Shown here piece by piece: positions 15,896 through 24,228 of a DNA stretch of 24,778 bases. The stretch covers positions 6,122 through 30,899 of the forward strand of contig FR902945.1 in NCBI GenBank assembly GCA_000438155.1. The letters run 5' to 3'. The stretch comes from Firmicutes bacterium CAG:95. GTDB taxonomy: Bacteria; Bacillota; Clostridia; Lachnospirales; Lachnospiraceae. The notes beneath the pieces were generated by a model. The model saw only the letters and a program-made list of their open reading frames with translations. It ran no database searches and had not been told where the DNA came from. Made by a program: the position numbers and the translations under genes. Position 1 is the stretch's first letter; the number at the start of each line of letters is the position of its first letter.

Positions 15896-15940
15896 ATGCA
15901 AAATCCATTCCAAATCGGCTTCGCCGATGGGATTTTGCAT
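15896..15940 (-). repeat. Two-tier hairpin 2 in the pyrG-purF gap
   Basis: ATGCAAAATCC (15896-15906) pairs perfectly with GGATTTTGCAT (15930-15940). Inside, ATCGGC (15914-15919) pairs with GCCGAT (15923-15928). It abuts hairpin 1, and together they fill the gap between the pyrG stop and purF. There is no T-tract. The compound shape resembles a mobile intergenic palindrome (REP/MITE-like) rather than a standard terminator. Confidence 0.6.
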
Positions 15941-15947
15941 TACTGAA

Positions 15948-17606
15948 TCATTTTCTTACGGTCTCAGCAGTAAATGCTTCGACCTGTTCTGAATAGTTAC
16001 CCGTCTTCAGTACATGTTCACACGCTGCATTGACAAATCCCTGAAACAGGGGATGCGATTTATTGGGTCTGCTCTTGAATTCCGGATGATACTGCACACC
16101 GATAAAGAACGGATGCCCACTTAATTCCACCGCCTCCACAAGACGCCCGTCCGGAGACAGACCGCTTAAGGTAAGTCCTGCCTGCTGCAGGCTATCCCGA
16201 TAGGCATTATTAAATTCGTAACGATGACGATGACGCTCGTTAATATGATTTGTGCCGTAGCACTTTTCCATTCCGGTTCCCTTCTGGATTTCACAGGGGT
16301 AGCTTCCAAGACGTAATGTTCCGCCCTTATCAATATCGTCATTCTGTCCCGGCATATAATCAATGACCTTGTTGGCACAAAGCTCATCGAACTCACCGGA
16401 ATTGGCATCGGTAATTCCTGCCACATGACGGGCAAATTCCATAACCGCAATCTGCATGCCAAGGCAGATGCCCAGATACGGGATGCCCTTTTCCCTTGCA
16501 TATCCGGCTGCCAGAATCATGCCTTCAATACCCCGGTTTCCAAATCCTCCGGGAACGATGATTCCCTGAAGAGAACCTAATTCTTCCTCTACCGTCTGTT
16601 CCGTTAACTTCTCGGAATCAATCCACTCAATCTTCACATAAGTCCCACACTGGTATCCGGCATGCTGCAGCGCCTCCGCTACCGAAAGATATGCATCGTG
16701 AAGCTGTACATATTTCCCCACAAGTCCGATCCGGACTTCCTTCTTCCGGCTCTTGATCTTTTCTACCAGTGCCGTCCATTCCTTCAGATCGCAGGGTGCT
16801 GTTTTAAGGGAAAGCTCCCGGCACACGATCGAAGAGAAGTTGGCTTCTTCGAGCATCAGCGGGGCTTCATAGAGATTGGGCAGGGTGATATTCTCAATCA
16901 CACAGTCCGGTTTCACATTACAGAACATGGAAATCTTGTTCTTAATGGAATCCTCCAGCGGTTCATCACACCGGAGCACGATAATATTCGGGTTGATTCC
17001 CATTCCCTGTAATTCCTTTACGGAGTGCTGGGTCGGTTTGGACTTGTGTTCTTCGGAGCCACGCAAATATGGCACGAGTGTCACATGAATAAATAAGCTG
17101 TTTTCCCTTCCGATTTCCAGTGCAATCTGACGGATGGCCTCCAGAAACGGCTGTGACTCGATATCACCTATGGTTCCGCCGATTTCTGTAATTACGACAT
17201 CTGCGTCAGTCTGTTTTCCGACACGGTAAACGAACTCCTTGATCTCATTCGTAATATGAGGAATGACCTGTACCGTGGAGCCTAAATACTCTCCACGGCG
17301 TTCTTTATTTAATACGTTCCAGTAAACCTTACCGGTTGTCAGGTTGGAAAACCGGTTTAAGTCTTCATCAATGAATCTTTCGTAATGGCCGAGGTCTAAG
17401 TCTGTTTCCGCACCATCCTCCGTAACATATACCTCTCCATGCTGAAAAGGACTCATGGTTCCCGGATCCACATTGATGTACGGATCCAGCTTCTGCGCAG
17501 CTACCTTTAAGCCCCTTGCTTTTAATAATCGTCCCAGAGAGGCCGCCGTAATTCCTTTTCCCAGTCCGGATACGACACCTCCCGTTACGAAAATATACTT
17601 GGTCAT
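15948..17606 (-). CDS. pyrG: CTP synthase
   Basis: The enzyme aminates UTP to CTP with ATP and glutamine-derived ammonia. The N-terminal synthetase domain starts KYIFVTGGVVSGLGKGITAA (P-loop-like), with EDGAETDLDLGHYERF and the TEIGGTIGDIES motif. The C-terminal class I GATase domain has GGFGNRG, GICLGMQ with nucleophile Cys381 and QYHPEF. Length from ATG 17606 is 552 residues, normal for the family. GAGGG is 8 bases upstream; the alternative GTG 17615 is too close to it. The gap from gltD is 20 bases, so both are probably in one transcript, coupling CTP synthesis to glutamate synthase expression. Confidence 0.97.
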   Translation of the reverse strand: MTKYIFVTGGVVSGLGKGITAASLGRLLKARGLKVAAQKLDPYINVDPGTMSPFQHGEVYVTEDGAETDLDLGHYERFIDEDLNRFSNLTTGKVYWNVLNKERRGEYLGSTVQVIPHITNEIKEFVYRVGKQTDADVVITEIGGTIGDIESQPFLEAIRQIALEIGRENSLFIHVTLVPYLRGSEEHKSKPTQHSVKELQGMGINPNIIVLRCDEPLEDSIKNKISMFCNVKPDCVIENITLPNLYEAPLMLEEANFSSIVCRELSLKTAPCDLKEWTALVEKIKSRKKEVRIGLVGKYVQLHDAYLSVAEALQHAGYQCGTYVKIEWIDSEKLTEQTVEEELGSLQGIIVPGGFGNRGIEGMILAAGYAREKGIPYLGICLGMQIAVMEFARHVAGITDANSGEFDELCANKVIDYMPGQNDDIDKGGTLRLGSYPCEIQKGTGMEKCYGTNHINERHRHRYEFNNAYRDSLQQAGLTLSGLSPDGRLVEAVELSGHPFFIGVQYHPEFKSRPNKSHPLFQGFVNAACEHVLKTGNYSEQVEAFTAETVRK

Positions 17607-17626
17607 TGCTTTCACCCTCTCTTTCT

Positions 17627-19141
17627 TTACTGTATGCCTAAGTTCGAATAGCCCATCAGACTTTCATCGACCTCTCTTGCTGCTTCTCTTCCTTCCCGGA
17701 TTGCCCAGACAACAAGGGACTGTCCGCGGTGCATATCGCCTGCGGTAAAAACATGCGGTACGTTCGTCTGATATTTTCCTGCTTCGGTATTTACGTTAGT
17801 GCGTGCATTCAGCTCTACCCCGAACGCATCTGCAATTCTCTTTTCACATCCTAAAAATCCGGCTGCAATCAGCACCAGCTCTGCCGGAAGAATCTGTTCG
17901 GTTCCTTCGATCTCCTTCATGACTCTTCTGCCGGTCTTCTTATCGACTTCACCATGCAGCCTGATGGTCTTCACTGCGGTCAGCTCGCCTTTTTCATTCC
18001 TGATAAATTCCTTGACTGTGGTTTCATAAATACGGGGATCCTTACCAAACTGGTCAATCGCTTCCTCCTGGCCGTAATCCACCTTGCACACCCGCGGCCA
18101 TTCGGGCCATGGATTGGATTCGGTTCTTTTATCCGGTGCTTTAGGCATCATTTCAATCTGGATCACATTCTTGGCGCCCTGACGGATGGCCGTTCCCACA
18201 CAGTCATTTCCGGTATCACCGCCACCGATAATGACTACATTTTTATCCCTGGCACTGATCCAGTTTTTCGCTGCCTTACGGATCTCCATGTTGGCATCCA
18301 GTAAGGATTTCGTTGCGGATTTCAGATAATCTACCGCAAAGTAAATGCCGGATGCATCTCTTCCCGGTACATCAATATTTCTGGCATTGGCAGATCCACA
18401 GGCAAGAACCACACGGTCAAACTTCTCCATGATTCTGGAGGCTGCATATTCCGGATTCTCTCCACCTACCTCTGCATTTGTCACAAAGGTGATTCCCTCC
18501 TGCTTCATGACATCGATCTTCCGCTCTACGAAGCGTTTTTCCAGCTTCATGTTCGGAATACCATACATCAATAGTCCGCCGGGACGGTCGGAACGCTCAA
18601 AGACCGTAACCGAATGTCCTCTCTTATTTAACTGGTCTGCGGTTGCAAGTCCACTTGGGCCTGAGCCGATGACTGCAACCTTTTTACCGGTTCTGGTTCT
18701 TGGCGGCTTCGGATCTGCATAGCCGTTCTGATACGCATATTCAATAATCGATAACTCATTTTCCTTGGTGCAGACCGGATCTCCGTGCAGACCGCAGGTG
18801 CATGCTGCCTCGCACAGTGCCGGGCACACTCTTCCGGTAAATTCCGGGAAATTATTGGTCTTTTTCAGACGGTTATACGCCTGCTTCCAGTTGCCGGTAT
18901 ACACAAGATCGTTCCATTCCGGCACCAGGTTATGAAGGGGACATCCGCTTGTCATCCCCATTAAGGTCATACCCGACTGGCAGAACGGCACACCGCATTC
19001 CATACATCTGGCTGCCTGCTCCTGCTGATGATCTCTCGATAACGGAGTATGAAATTCATTGAAGTTCTTAATTCTCTCATGAGGCTTCACTGCTTTGGAA
19101 ACCTCTCTGTCATATTCTAAAAATCCAGTTGGTTTTCCCAT
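17627..19141 (-). CDS. gltD: Glutamate synthase (NADPH) small subunit
   Basis: The FAD and Fe-S subunit passes electrons from NADPH to the large subunit. The N-terminal region (residues about 40-125) has two cysteine groups for [4Fe-4S] clusters, CMECGVPFCQSG and CPALCEAACTCG. Then come the FAD-binding GSGPSGLATADQL, the NADPH-binding GGGDTGNDCVG and the C-terminal FTAGDMHRGQSLVVWAI. At 504 residues it is somewhat longer than the usual 460-490 but complete. Its ATG shares one base with the gltB stop (TAATG), giving tight translational coupling and equal subunit supply. Confidence 0.97.
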   Translation of the reverse strand: MGKPTGFLEYDREVSKAVKPHERIKNFNEFHTPLSRDHQQEQAARCMECGVPFCQSGMTLMGMTSGCPLHNLVPEWNDLVYTGNWKQAYNRLKKTNNFPEFTGRVCPALCEAACTCGLHGDPVCTKENELSIIEYAYQNGYADPKPPRTRTGKKVAVIGSGPSGLATADQLNKRGHSVTVFERSDRPGGLLMYGIPNMKLEKRFVERKIDVMKQEGITFVTNAEVGGENPEYAASRIMEKFDRVVLACGSANARNIDVPGRDASGIYFAVDYLKSATKSLLDANMEIRKAAKNWISARDKNVVIIGGGDTGNDCVGTAIRQGAKNVIQIEMMPKAPDKRTESNPWPEWPRVCKVDYGQEEAIDQFGKDPRIYETTVKEFIRNEKGELTAVKTIRLHGEVDKKTGRRVMKEIEGTEQILPAELVLIAAGFLGCEKRIADAFGVELNARTNVNTEAGKYQTNVPHVFTAGDMHRGQSLVVWAIREGREAAREVDESLMGYSNLGIQ

Positions 19142-22100
19142 TATAATGTACCTCCTAAGGCTTCATATTCTTTCGGAATAATCTTTTTAAACTTCGGTAT
19201 ATATTCTTCAAAGTGTGCTAAGATCTCTTTTCCCTTCGGGGAATCGGTTGCATTCACATGTTCCTCAAGCAGCGTCTTTAATTCTGCAATGTCCTTTTCC
19301 TTCTGAAGCTCACCAAAGTTAATCAGTTCCTTATTCAGTCTGGTATATAAATCAAAGTCCTCATCGAGTACATAAGCGATACCGCCGCTCATTCCGGCTG
19401 CGAAGTTCTTGCCGGTTTTGCCTAAGACAACCACACGTCCGCCGGTCATGTATTCGCATCCATGATCGCCGACACCTTCTACAACAGCGCGTGCGCCGGA
19501 GTTACGGACACAGAACCTCTCTCCTGCCACACCGTTGATGAACGCCTTACCACTGGTTGCACCATAGAGCGCCACATTTCCGACAATGATATTTTCATCT
19601 GCTGCAAAGTGTGCATCCTTCGGAGGATAAACAATAATTTTACCACCGGAAAGCCCCTTGCCAAGATAATCGTTGCTGTCACCGCAAAGTGTAAGCGTCA
19701 GTCCCTTCGGGATAAAGGCACCAAAGCTCTGACCGCCTGCGCCCTGACATTTTATTACATAGCTGTCTTCAGCAAGGCTGTTCTTATACTGTCTGGTGAT
19801 TTCCGCACCAAACAGAGTACCAAAGGTACGGTTGACGTTGCTGACCTGAACCTCGATGGATTTCTTCTTTCCTTCCTTAAGTGCAGATCCGAGCTTCTTA
19901 AGCAGCACCTTCTCATCCAGCGTCTTATCAAGGTCAAAGGAATAAATCTGCTTCTTATCAAAGACTGCTCCTGCATGGTCTGAGACATAAGGATTGTCAA
20001 GGATGTTGGAAACATCGATATGCTCTGCCAGTCCCTCCAGATGCTCCTTTTTCTTAAGGAGATCGGAACGTCCCACAAGCTCATCCACACTGCGGACACC
20101 GAGCTTACTCATATATTCACGCAGCTCCTGCGCAATAAATCTCATAAAGTTAATGACATATTCCGGCTTTCCGGCAAAACGCTTACGAAGCTCCGGATTC
20201 TGGGTTGCAATACCAACCGGGCAGGTATCCAGATTGCAGACACGCATCATGACACATCCCATGGTTACAAGCGGAGCGGTTGCAAAACCGAATTCTTCCG
20301 CACCAAGGATGGCTGCGATGGCAACATCACGGCCGCTCATCAATTTTCCGTCTGTCTCGATCCGGACCTTGTTACGAAGGCCGTTCATAATTAAGGTCTG
20401 GTGGGTTTCTGCAAGACCAAGCTCCCACGGAAGACCGGCATTGTGAATGGAGGTCTTCGGAGCAGCACCCGTACCACCGTCATAACCGGAAATCAGGATG
20501 ACCTGGGCACCGGCCTTGGCAACACCTGCTGCGACCGTACCTACACCTGCTTCGGATACCAGCTTTACCGAAATTCCGGCATTCTTATTCGCATTCTTTA
20601 AGTCATAAATCAATTGTGCCAGGTCCTCAATCGAATAGATATCGTGATGAGGCGGCGGGGAAATCAGGCTTACTCCCGGAGTGGAATGTCTGGTCTGTGC
20701 AATCCACGGATAAACCTTTTTACCCGGAAGATGTCCACCTTCACCGGGCTTTGCTCCCTGTGCCATCTTGATCTGGATTTCCTTCGCACTTACCAGATAC
20801 TCACTGGTTACTCCGAATCGTCCGGATGCCACCTGTTTAATTGCAGAACACTTATTTAATCCATCCTTGCCAATTGTCAGACGGTCAATGCTCTCACCGC
20901 CTTCACCGGAATTGGATTTTCCATGAAGGGTATTCATGGCAATTGCCAGTGTCTCATGTGCTTCCTTGGAAATGGAACCATAGGACATCGCACCGGTTTT
21001 AAACCGGGTTACGATAGAATCCACATCCTCGACTTCGTCGATCGGAACCGGCTCTGCTGCATAATTGAAATCAAGCAGTCCACGTAAGTTCCGTACCTTG
21101 TCCTCTTCATTGACAAGGGAGGTATACTGTTTAAATAAGGAATAATCTCCTCGCTTCGTGGATTCCTGAAGAAGATGAATCGTCTGCGGATTGTACAGAT
21201 GCTCTTCTGCTCCGGAACGCATCTTATGTCTGCCCGGGCTGTCTAAAGTCAGGTCATTTTCAAGTCCTAACGGATCGAAGGCTTCGGTATGCAGCTCTTC
21301 CACCTGCTTCTGAATATCCTTCAGGGTAAGGCCTCCCACACGGCAGACCGTATTCGTGAAATACTTGTCAATCACGGAGGAATCAATACCGATTGCTTCA
21401 AAGTTCTTGGAGCCCTCATAGGACTGGATCGTGGAAATACCCATCTTGGAAGCAATCTTTACGATACCATGTAACACAGCGGAATTATAATCATCCACGG
21501 CTGCATAGTAATCCTTGTTGAGCATGTTGTTTTCGATCAGTTCCTTTACGGTATCGAGCGCCAGATACGGGTTGATTGCACACGCACCGTAGCCTAACAG
21601 CGTTGCAAAATGATGTACCTCTCTTGGCTCGCCGGACTCTAAGATCATGGCAACGCTCGTTCTCTTCTTCGTTGCAACAAGGTATTGCTGCAATGCGGAA
21701 ACCGCAAGCAGGGAAGGGATTGCCATGTGGTTTTCATCCACGCCACGGTCTGACAGGATCAGGATATTGGCACCCTCTTTGTACGCACGGTCCACCTCGA
21801 TAAACAGATGGTCGATTGCTTTTTCCAGGCTCATGCTCTTATAGTAAATGATCGGAACCACTTCCACATGGAAGCCGTCCTCCTTCATATTTTTAATCTT
21901 AAGAAGGTCGGTATTGGTCAAAATTGGGTTATTGACACGTAATACCTTACAATTGCCTGCCTTTTCCTCTAACAGGTTACCATCCTCACCAATGAATACC
22001 GTGGTGGAGGTAACAATTTCCTCACGGATGGCGTCAATCGGTGGATTGGTTACCTGGGCAAACAGCTGCTTAAAATAATGGAACAGTGGCTGATGGTGTT

Positions 22101-23616
22101 TGGAAAGTACGGCAAGCGGAGTATCAATACCCATGGCTGCAATGGCTTCCTGTCCGTTTCTTGCCATCTGTAAAATACTGTTGCGGTAATCCTCGTAGGT
22201 ATAACCAAACGCCTTCTGCAGACGCTGACGCTCTTCATAGGTATATTCCGGAACCTTTTCGTTCGGAATATGCAGATTCTTCAACTCTACCAGATTGCTG
22301 TCAAGCCATTCTCCGTAAGGCTGTCTGGAAGCGTACTGCTCCTTTAAGGCATCATCATCAATCATCTCACCCTTTATGGTATCGACAAGCAGCATCTTAC
22401 CGGGACGGAGACGATCCTTTCTTAAGATATGCTCCGGAGCAACCGGAAGCACACCGACCTCGGAGGAAAGGATGAGCTGATGATCATCGGTAATATAATA
22501 ACGGGAAGGCCGAAGTCCGTTACGGTCAAGCACCGCTCCCATAATATCGCCATCGCTGAACAGAATGGACGCCGGACCATCCCACGGCTCCATCATCGTT
22601 GCATAATAATTATAGAAATCTTTCTTTTTCTGGGACATGGTACGGTTATTGACCCACGGCTCCGGAATGGTAATCATCACGGCCAGCGGGAGCGGCATAC
22701 CACTCATGACCAGAAATTCCAGCGTGTTATCCAGCATTGCGGAATCGGAACCGGAAGAATTAATCACAGGAAGTACCTTATATAATTCTCCCTTTAAGTA
22801 CTCAGATTCCATCGTTTCTTCTCTTGCGAGCATCTTGTCCGCATTACCGCGGATGGTATTGATCTCACCATTGTGCACGATGAACCGGTTCGGATGAGCC
22901 CTTTCCCAGCTCGGATTCGTGTTGGTAGAGAATCGTGAATGTACCAGCGCGATTGCGGAACAGTAATCCTCGCTCTGCAGATCCGGATAAAAGGTACGAA
23001 GCTGTTTTACCAGGAACATTCCTTTATAAGCAATCGTTCGGGAGGAAAGCGTTACTACATAGGTATTCTCTGTACTTTGTTCAAAAATTCTTCTTATGAT
23101 ATACAGCTTTCGGTCAAAATCAATGCCCTTTTCTGTCTCTGCCGGTTTCCTGACGAATCCCTGCATAATATATGGCATACAGTCGATTGCTCTTTGTCCG
23201 AGTACATCCGGTACGGTCGGAACCACACGCCATCCCAGGAATTCAAGTCCTTCCTTTTCTACGATGATTTCAAACATCTTCTTGCTTTGGTTTCTCTTTA
23301 ATTCATCCTGCGGGAAGAAGAACATTCCCACACCGTACTCCCGTTCCTTCGGAAGTACAATTCCGGCTTCCCTGCAGGCCTTTACAAAGAACTTGTGGCT
23401 GATCTGCAATAAGATACCGACACCGTCACCTGTTTTACCCTCCGCATCCTTACCTGCACGGTGCTCCAGGTTTTCTACGATGCTCAACGCATCGGATACT
23501 GTTTTGTGCGTTTTTCTTCCTTTCATATCTACAATTGCACCGATACCGCAGTTATCATGTTCAAATGAAGACCGGTACAAAGCAGGCTGTGGAAGATCTT
23601 TCTTCGTGTCAAACAT
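19141..23616 (-). CDS. gltB: Glutamate synthase large subunit
   Basis: This 1491-residue enzyme makes two glutamates from glutamine and 2-oxoglutarate and, with glutamine synthetase, forms the GS/GOGAT ammonia assimilation route. The class II GATase domain begins after a 22-residue leader at Cys23 (NCGIGAIV), the expected N-terminal nucleophile. The FMN synthase domain holds GEGGESIDRL, AQGAKPGEGGHLPG and ISGYDGGTGAAP. The [3Fe-4S] cysteines are Cys1121, Cys1127 and Cys1132. The C-terminal beta-helix has GGQSFGAFIP and GGRVVVLGKTGKNFAAGMSG. AAAGGAG precedes the ATG by 7 bases. A leader of about 360 nt with a candidate antitermination switch precedes it. Confidence 0.98.
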   Translation of the reverse strand: MFDTKKDLPQPALYRSSFEHDNCGIGAIVDMKGRKTHKTVSDALSIVENLEHRAGKDAEGKTGDGVGILLQISHKFFVKACREAGIVLPKEREYGVGMFFFPQDELKRNQSKKMFEIIVEKEGLEFLGWRVVPTVPDVLGQRAIDCMPYIMQGFVRKPAETEKGIDFDRKLYIIRRIFEQSTENTYVVTLSSRTIAYKGMFLVKQLRTFYPDLQSEDYCSAIALVHSRFSTNTNPSWERAHPNRFIVHNGEINTIRGNADKMLAREETMESEYLKGELYKVLPVINSSGSDSAMLDNTLEFLVMSGMPLPLAVMITIPEPWVNNRTMSQKKKDFYNYYATMMEPWDGPASILFSDGDIMGAVLDRNGLRPSRYYITDDHQLILSSEVGVLPVAPEHILRKDRLRPGKMLLVDTIKGEMIDDDALKEQYASRQPYGEWLDSNLVELKNLHIPNEKVPEYTYEERQRLQKAFGYTYEDYRNSILQMARNGQEAIAAMGIDTPLAVLSKHHQPLFHYFKQLFAQVTNPPIDAIREEIVTSTTVFIGEDGNLLEEKAGNCKVLRVNNPILTNTDLLKIKNMKEDGFHVEVVPIIYYKSMSLEKAIDHLFIEVDRAYKEGANILILSDRGVDENHMAIPSLLAVSALQQYLVATKKRTSVAMILESGEPREVHHFATLLGYGACAINPYLALDTVKELIENNMLNKDYYAAVDDYNSAVLHGIVKIASKMGISTIQSYEGSKNFEAIGIDSSVIDKYFTNTVCRVGGLTLKDIQKQVEELHTEAFDPLGLENDLTLDSPGRHKMRSGAEEHLYNPQTIHLLQESTKRGDYSLFKQYTSLVNEEDKVRNLRGLLDFNYAAEPVPIDEVEDVDSIVTRFKTGAMSYGSISKEAHETLAIAMNTLHGKSNSGEGGESIDRLTIGKDGLNKCSAIKQVASGRFGVTSEYLVSAKEIQIKMAQGAKPGEGGHLPGKKVYPWIAQTRHSTPGVSLISPPPHHDIYSIEDLAQLIYDLKNANKNAGISVKLVSEAGVGTVAAGVAKAGAQVILISGYDGGTGAAPKTSIHNAGLPWELGLAETHQTLIMNGLRNKVRIETDGKLMSGRDVAIAAILGAEEFGFATAPLVTMGCVMMRVCNLDTCPVGIATQNPELRKRFAGKPEYVINFMRFIAQELREYMSKLGVRSVDELVGRSDLLKKKEHLEGLAEHIDVSNILDNPYVSDHAGAVFDKKQIYSFDLDKTLDEKVLLKKLGSALKEGKKKSIEVQVSNVNRTFGTLFGAEITRQYKNSLAEDSYVIKCQGAGGQSFGAFIPKGLTLTLCGDSNDYLGKGLSGGKIIVYPPKDAHFAADENIIVGNVALYGATSGKAFINGVAGERFCVRNSGARAVVEGVGDHGCEYMTGGRVVVLGKTGKNFAAGMSGGIAYVLDEDFDLYTRLNKELINFGELQKEKDIAELKTLLEEHVNATDSPKGKEILAHFEEYIPKFKKIIPKEYEALGGTL

Positions 23617-23679
23617 AATTGTTCTCCTTTCATTTCACCCTTATATATAAAATAAACCTAACTCTATTTTTGTCCCTCT

Positions 23680-23720
23680 CACTAAATTCATGCTTCGCTT
23701 TCGCTTGCATTCATTAAGTG
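23680..23720. repeat. Imperfect palindromic repeat unit 1, gltB leader
   Basis: The 41-base unit starts CACTAAATTCA and ends TCATTAAGTG, so its ends are complementary. It is a diverged direct copy of 23736-23778, 15 bases away. The units fall in the gltB 5' leader. A 93-codon minus-strand frame crosses them (23641-23922) but shows no protein features. Confidence 0.65.
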
Positions 23721-23735
23721 TTCCGGACTGGTTCG

Positions 23736-23778
23736 CACTAAGTTCAAGCTTCATCTTACGATTTGCTTTCACTAAGTG
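23736..23778. repeat. Imperfect palindromic repeat unit 2, gltB leader
   Basis: This 43-base unit starts CACTAAGTTCA and ends TTCACTAAGTG, matching unit 1 at 23680-23720 with a 2-base length difference. Both halves of the pair carry a GCTTC...CTT core. It may be part of a family of intergenic repeats elsewhere in the genome. Confidence 0.65.
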
Positions 23779-23794
23779 CTCTACACAAATAATT

Positions 23795-23816
23795 AAGAGT
23801 TTGCTTGCAAACTCTT
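23795..23816 (-). repeat. Hairpin in the gltB leader
   Basis: AAGAGTTTG (23795-23803) and CAAACTCTT (23808-23816) form a perfect 9-bp stem with a 4-base loop. A shorter palindrome, GTTGCAAAGCAAC, follows at 23831-23843. On the transcript an A/T-rich run follows the stem, but no clear T-tract. Confidence 0.55.
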
Positions 23817-23878
23817 TGCGCGCGAGCGGTGTTGCAAAGCAACTAATTTCTTCTCCGCGAGCTGCGCATCCACGTTCT

Positions 23879-23904
23879 TCATTTTGTTTTATAAAACAAA
23901 ATGA
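23879..23904. repeat. Perfect 26-bp palindrome in the gltB leader
   Basis: TCATTTTGTTTTA (23879-23891) is followed directly by its exact reverse complement (23892-23904). On the minus strand its first arm also supplies the T-rich stretch after the candidate terminator stem at 23905-23941. It may be a protein-binding site or a snap-back RNA hairpin. Confidence 0.75.
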
Positions 23905-23948
23905 GGAGCCTGATAAGGGCACTTATCCCTCAACAGACTCCTTTGTCT
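23892..23948 (-). promoter_or_regulatory. Candidate ANTAR-type antiterminator/terminator switch in the gltB leader
   Basis: On the transcript (minus strand) AGAC-AAAGGA-GTCT (23948-23935) forms a small hairpin whose six-base loop has A at position 1 and G at position 4. The loop GGA and the arm GTCT are also the 5' arm (GGAGTCT) of a competing hairpin closed by AGGCTCC (23911-23905), with an inner GATAAG/CTTATC stem. A T-rich stretch follows. The two structures exclude one another. ANTAR-domain regulators such as EutV and NasR stabilise A1/G4 hexaloop hairpins to stop termination. The second upstream hairpin that these proteins normally need was not found. The ANTAR link is inference. Confidence 0.55.
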
Positions 23949-23986
23949 TTTCCTGTATACAATAATGCAATTTTTATCTAAGCGCC

Positions 23987-24015
23987 ATTTTAAACGGTTT
24001 CTACAGTGATGTCAA
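23987..24015 (-). promoter_or_regulatory. gltB promoter
   Basis: On the minus strand TTGACA (24015-24010) and TAAAAT (23992-23987) are exactly 17 bases apart. Transcription should start near 23980, giving a leader of about 360 nt before the gltB start codon. The -35 box lies inside the inverted repeat at 24009-24029. Confidence 0.8.
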
Positions 24016-24029
24016 TAGAAATTTGACAT
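24009..24029. promoter_or_regulatory. Inverted repeat over the gltB -35 box
   Basis: ATGTCAA (24009-24015) and TTGACAT (24023-24029) are perfect complements separated by 7 bases. The left half contains the gltB -35 hexamer, so a bound protein would block or modulate gltB. It resembles but does not match the GlnR box (TGTNA-N7-TNACA) because the inner spacing is two bases longer. Another short inverted repeat, GCATTA/TAATGC, lies at 24043-24063. Confidence 0.5.
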
Positions 24030-24118
24030 TTTTCTCAATTCTGCATTACTTCCTAATTAATGCGTTTTTCCGTATGCCGTTTATCGGAAAATTTTTTCTG
24101 ATTTTTTTAAAAAACCTA

Positions 24119-24147
24119 TTGACAACCGGAAATTTTAGGTCTAAAAT
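24119..24147 (+). promoter_or_regulatory. glnN promoter
   Basis: TTGACA (24119-24124) and TAAAAT (24142-24147) are separated by exactly 17 bases. The start of transcription would be near 24154, giving a leader of about 160 nt. The promoter points away from the gltB promoter about 100 bp away. Confidence 0.8.
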
Positions 24148-24156
24148 CCGAACTAT

Positions 24157-24202
24157 CATAAGCAAAGGCGCTATGAGGTTTATCCTTGTGGCGTCTTTTT
24201 TT
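24157..24202 (+). promoter_or_regulatory. Candidate ANTAR-type antiterminator/terminator switch in the glnN leader
   Basis: CATAAGC (24157-24163), loop AAAGGC and GCTATG (24170-24175) form a hairpin with A at loop position 1 (24164) and G at position 4 (24167). From that G onward the same bases are the 5' arm (24167-24178) of a 12-bp terminator stem closed by CCTTGTGGCGTC (24184-24195) and followed by seven T (24196-24202). Forming the first hairpin prevents the terminator. The layout matches the gltB leader, down to the G4 that begins the terminator arm. Recognition by an ANTAR protein is inference. A second A1/G4 hairpin is not seen, and the promoter leaves little room for one. Confidence 0.65.
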
Positions 24203-24228
24203 ATGTGGAAATTGTTTTCCTTAAAGCG

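Noticed and set aside
9918..23616. Many plus-strand frames of 60-170 codons opposite the biosynthetic genes
   Set aside because: All are shadows of long conserved genes on the other strand, with arginine- and serine-rich low-complexity translations and no ribosome binding sites.
23680..23778. CRISPR array
   Set aside because: Only two imperfect units with a 15-base spacer, each itself palindromic. No further repeats and no cas genes.
23641..23922. 93-codon minus-strand frame in the gltB leader
   Set aside because: It is composed of palindromes and tandem repeat units, has no good ribosome binding site and no protein-like pattern. It lies inside the transcribed leader and is better read as structured RNA.
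24009..24029. GlnR box at the gltB promoter
   Set aside because: The TGTNA and TNACA halves are separated by 9 instead of 7 bases, so it was kept only as an unassigned inverted repeat.
24127..24150. Hairpin with TTTT/AAAA stem as the missing first ANTAR hairpin of glnN
   Set aside because: Its six-base loop has T, not G, at position 4, and the element overlaps the -10 box, so it would lie upstream of the transcript start.
24157..24202. T-box or glutamine riboswitch in front of glnN
   Set aside because: No T-box sequence, specifier stem or known glutamine aptamer core is visible. The leader before the terminator is too short for either.
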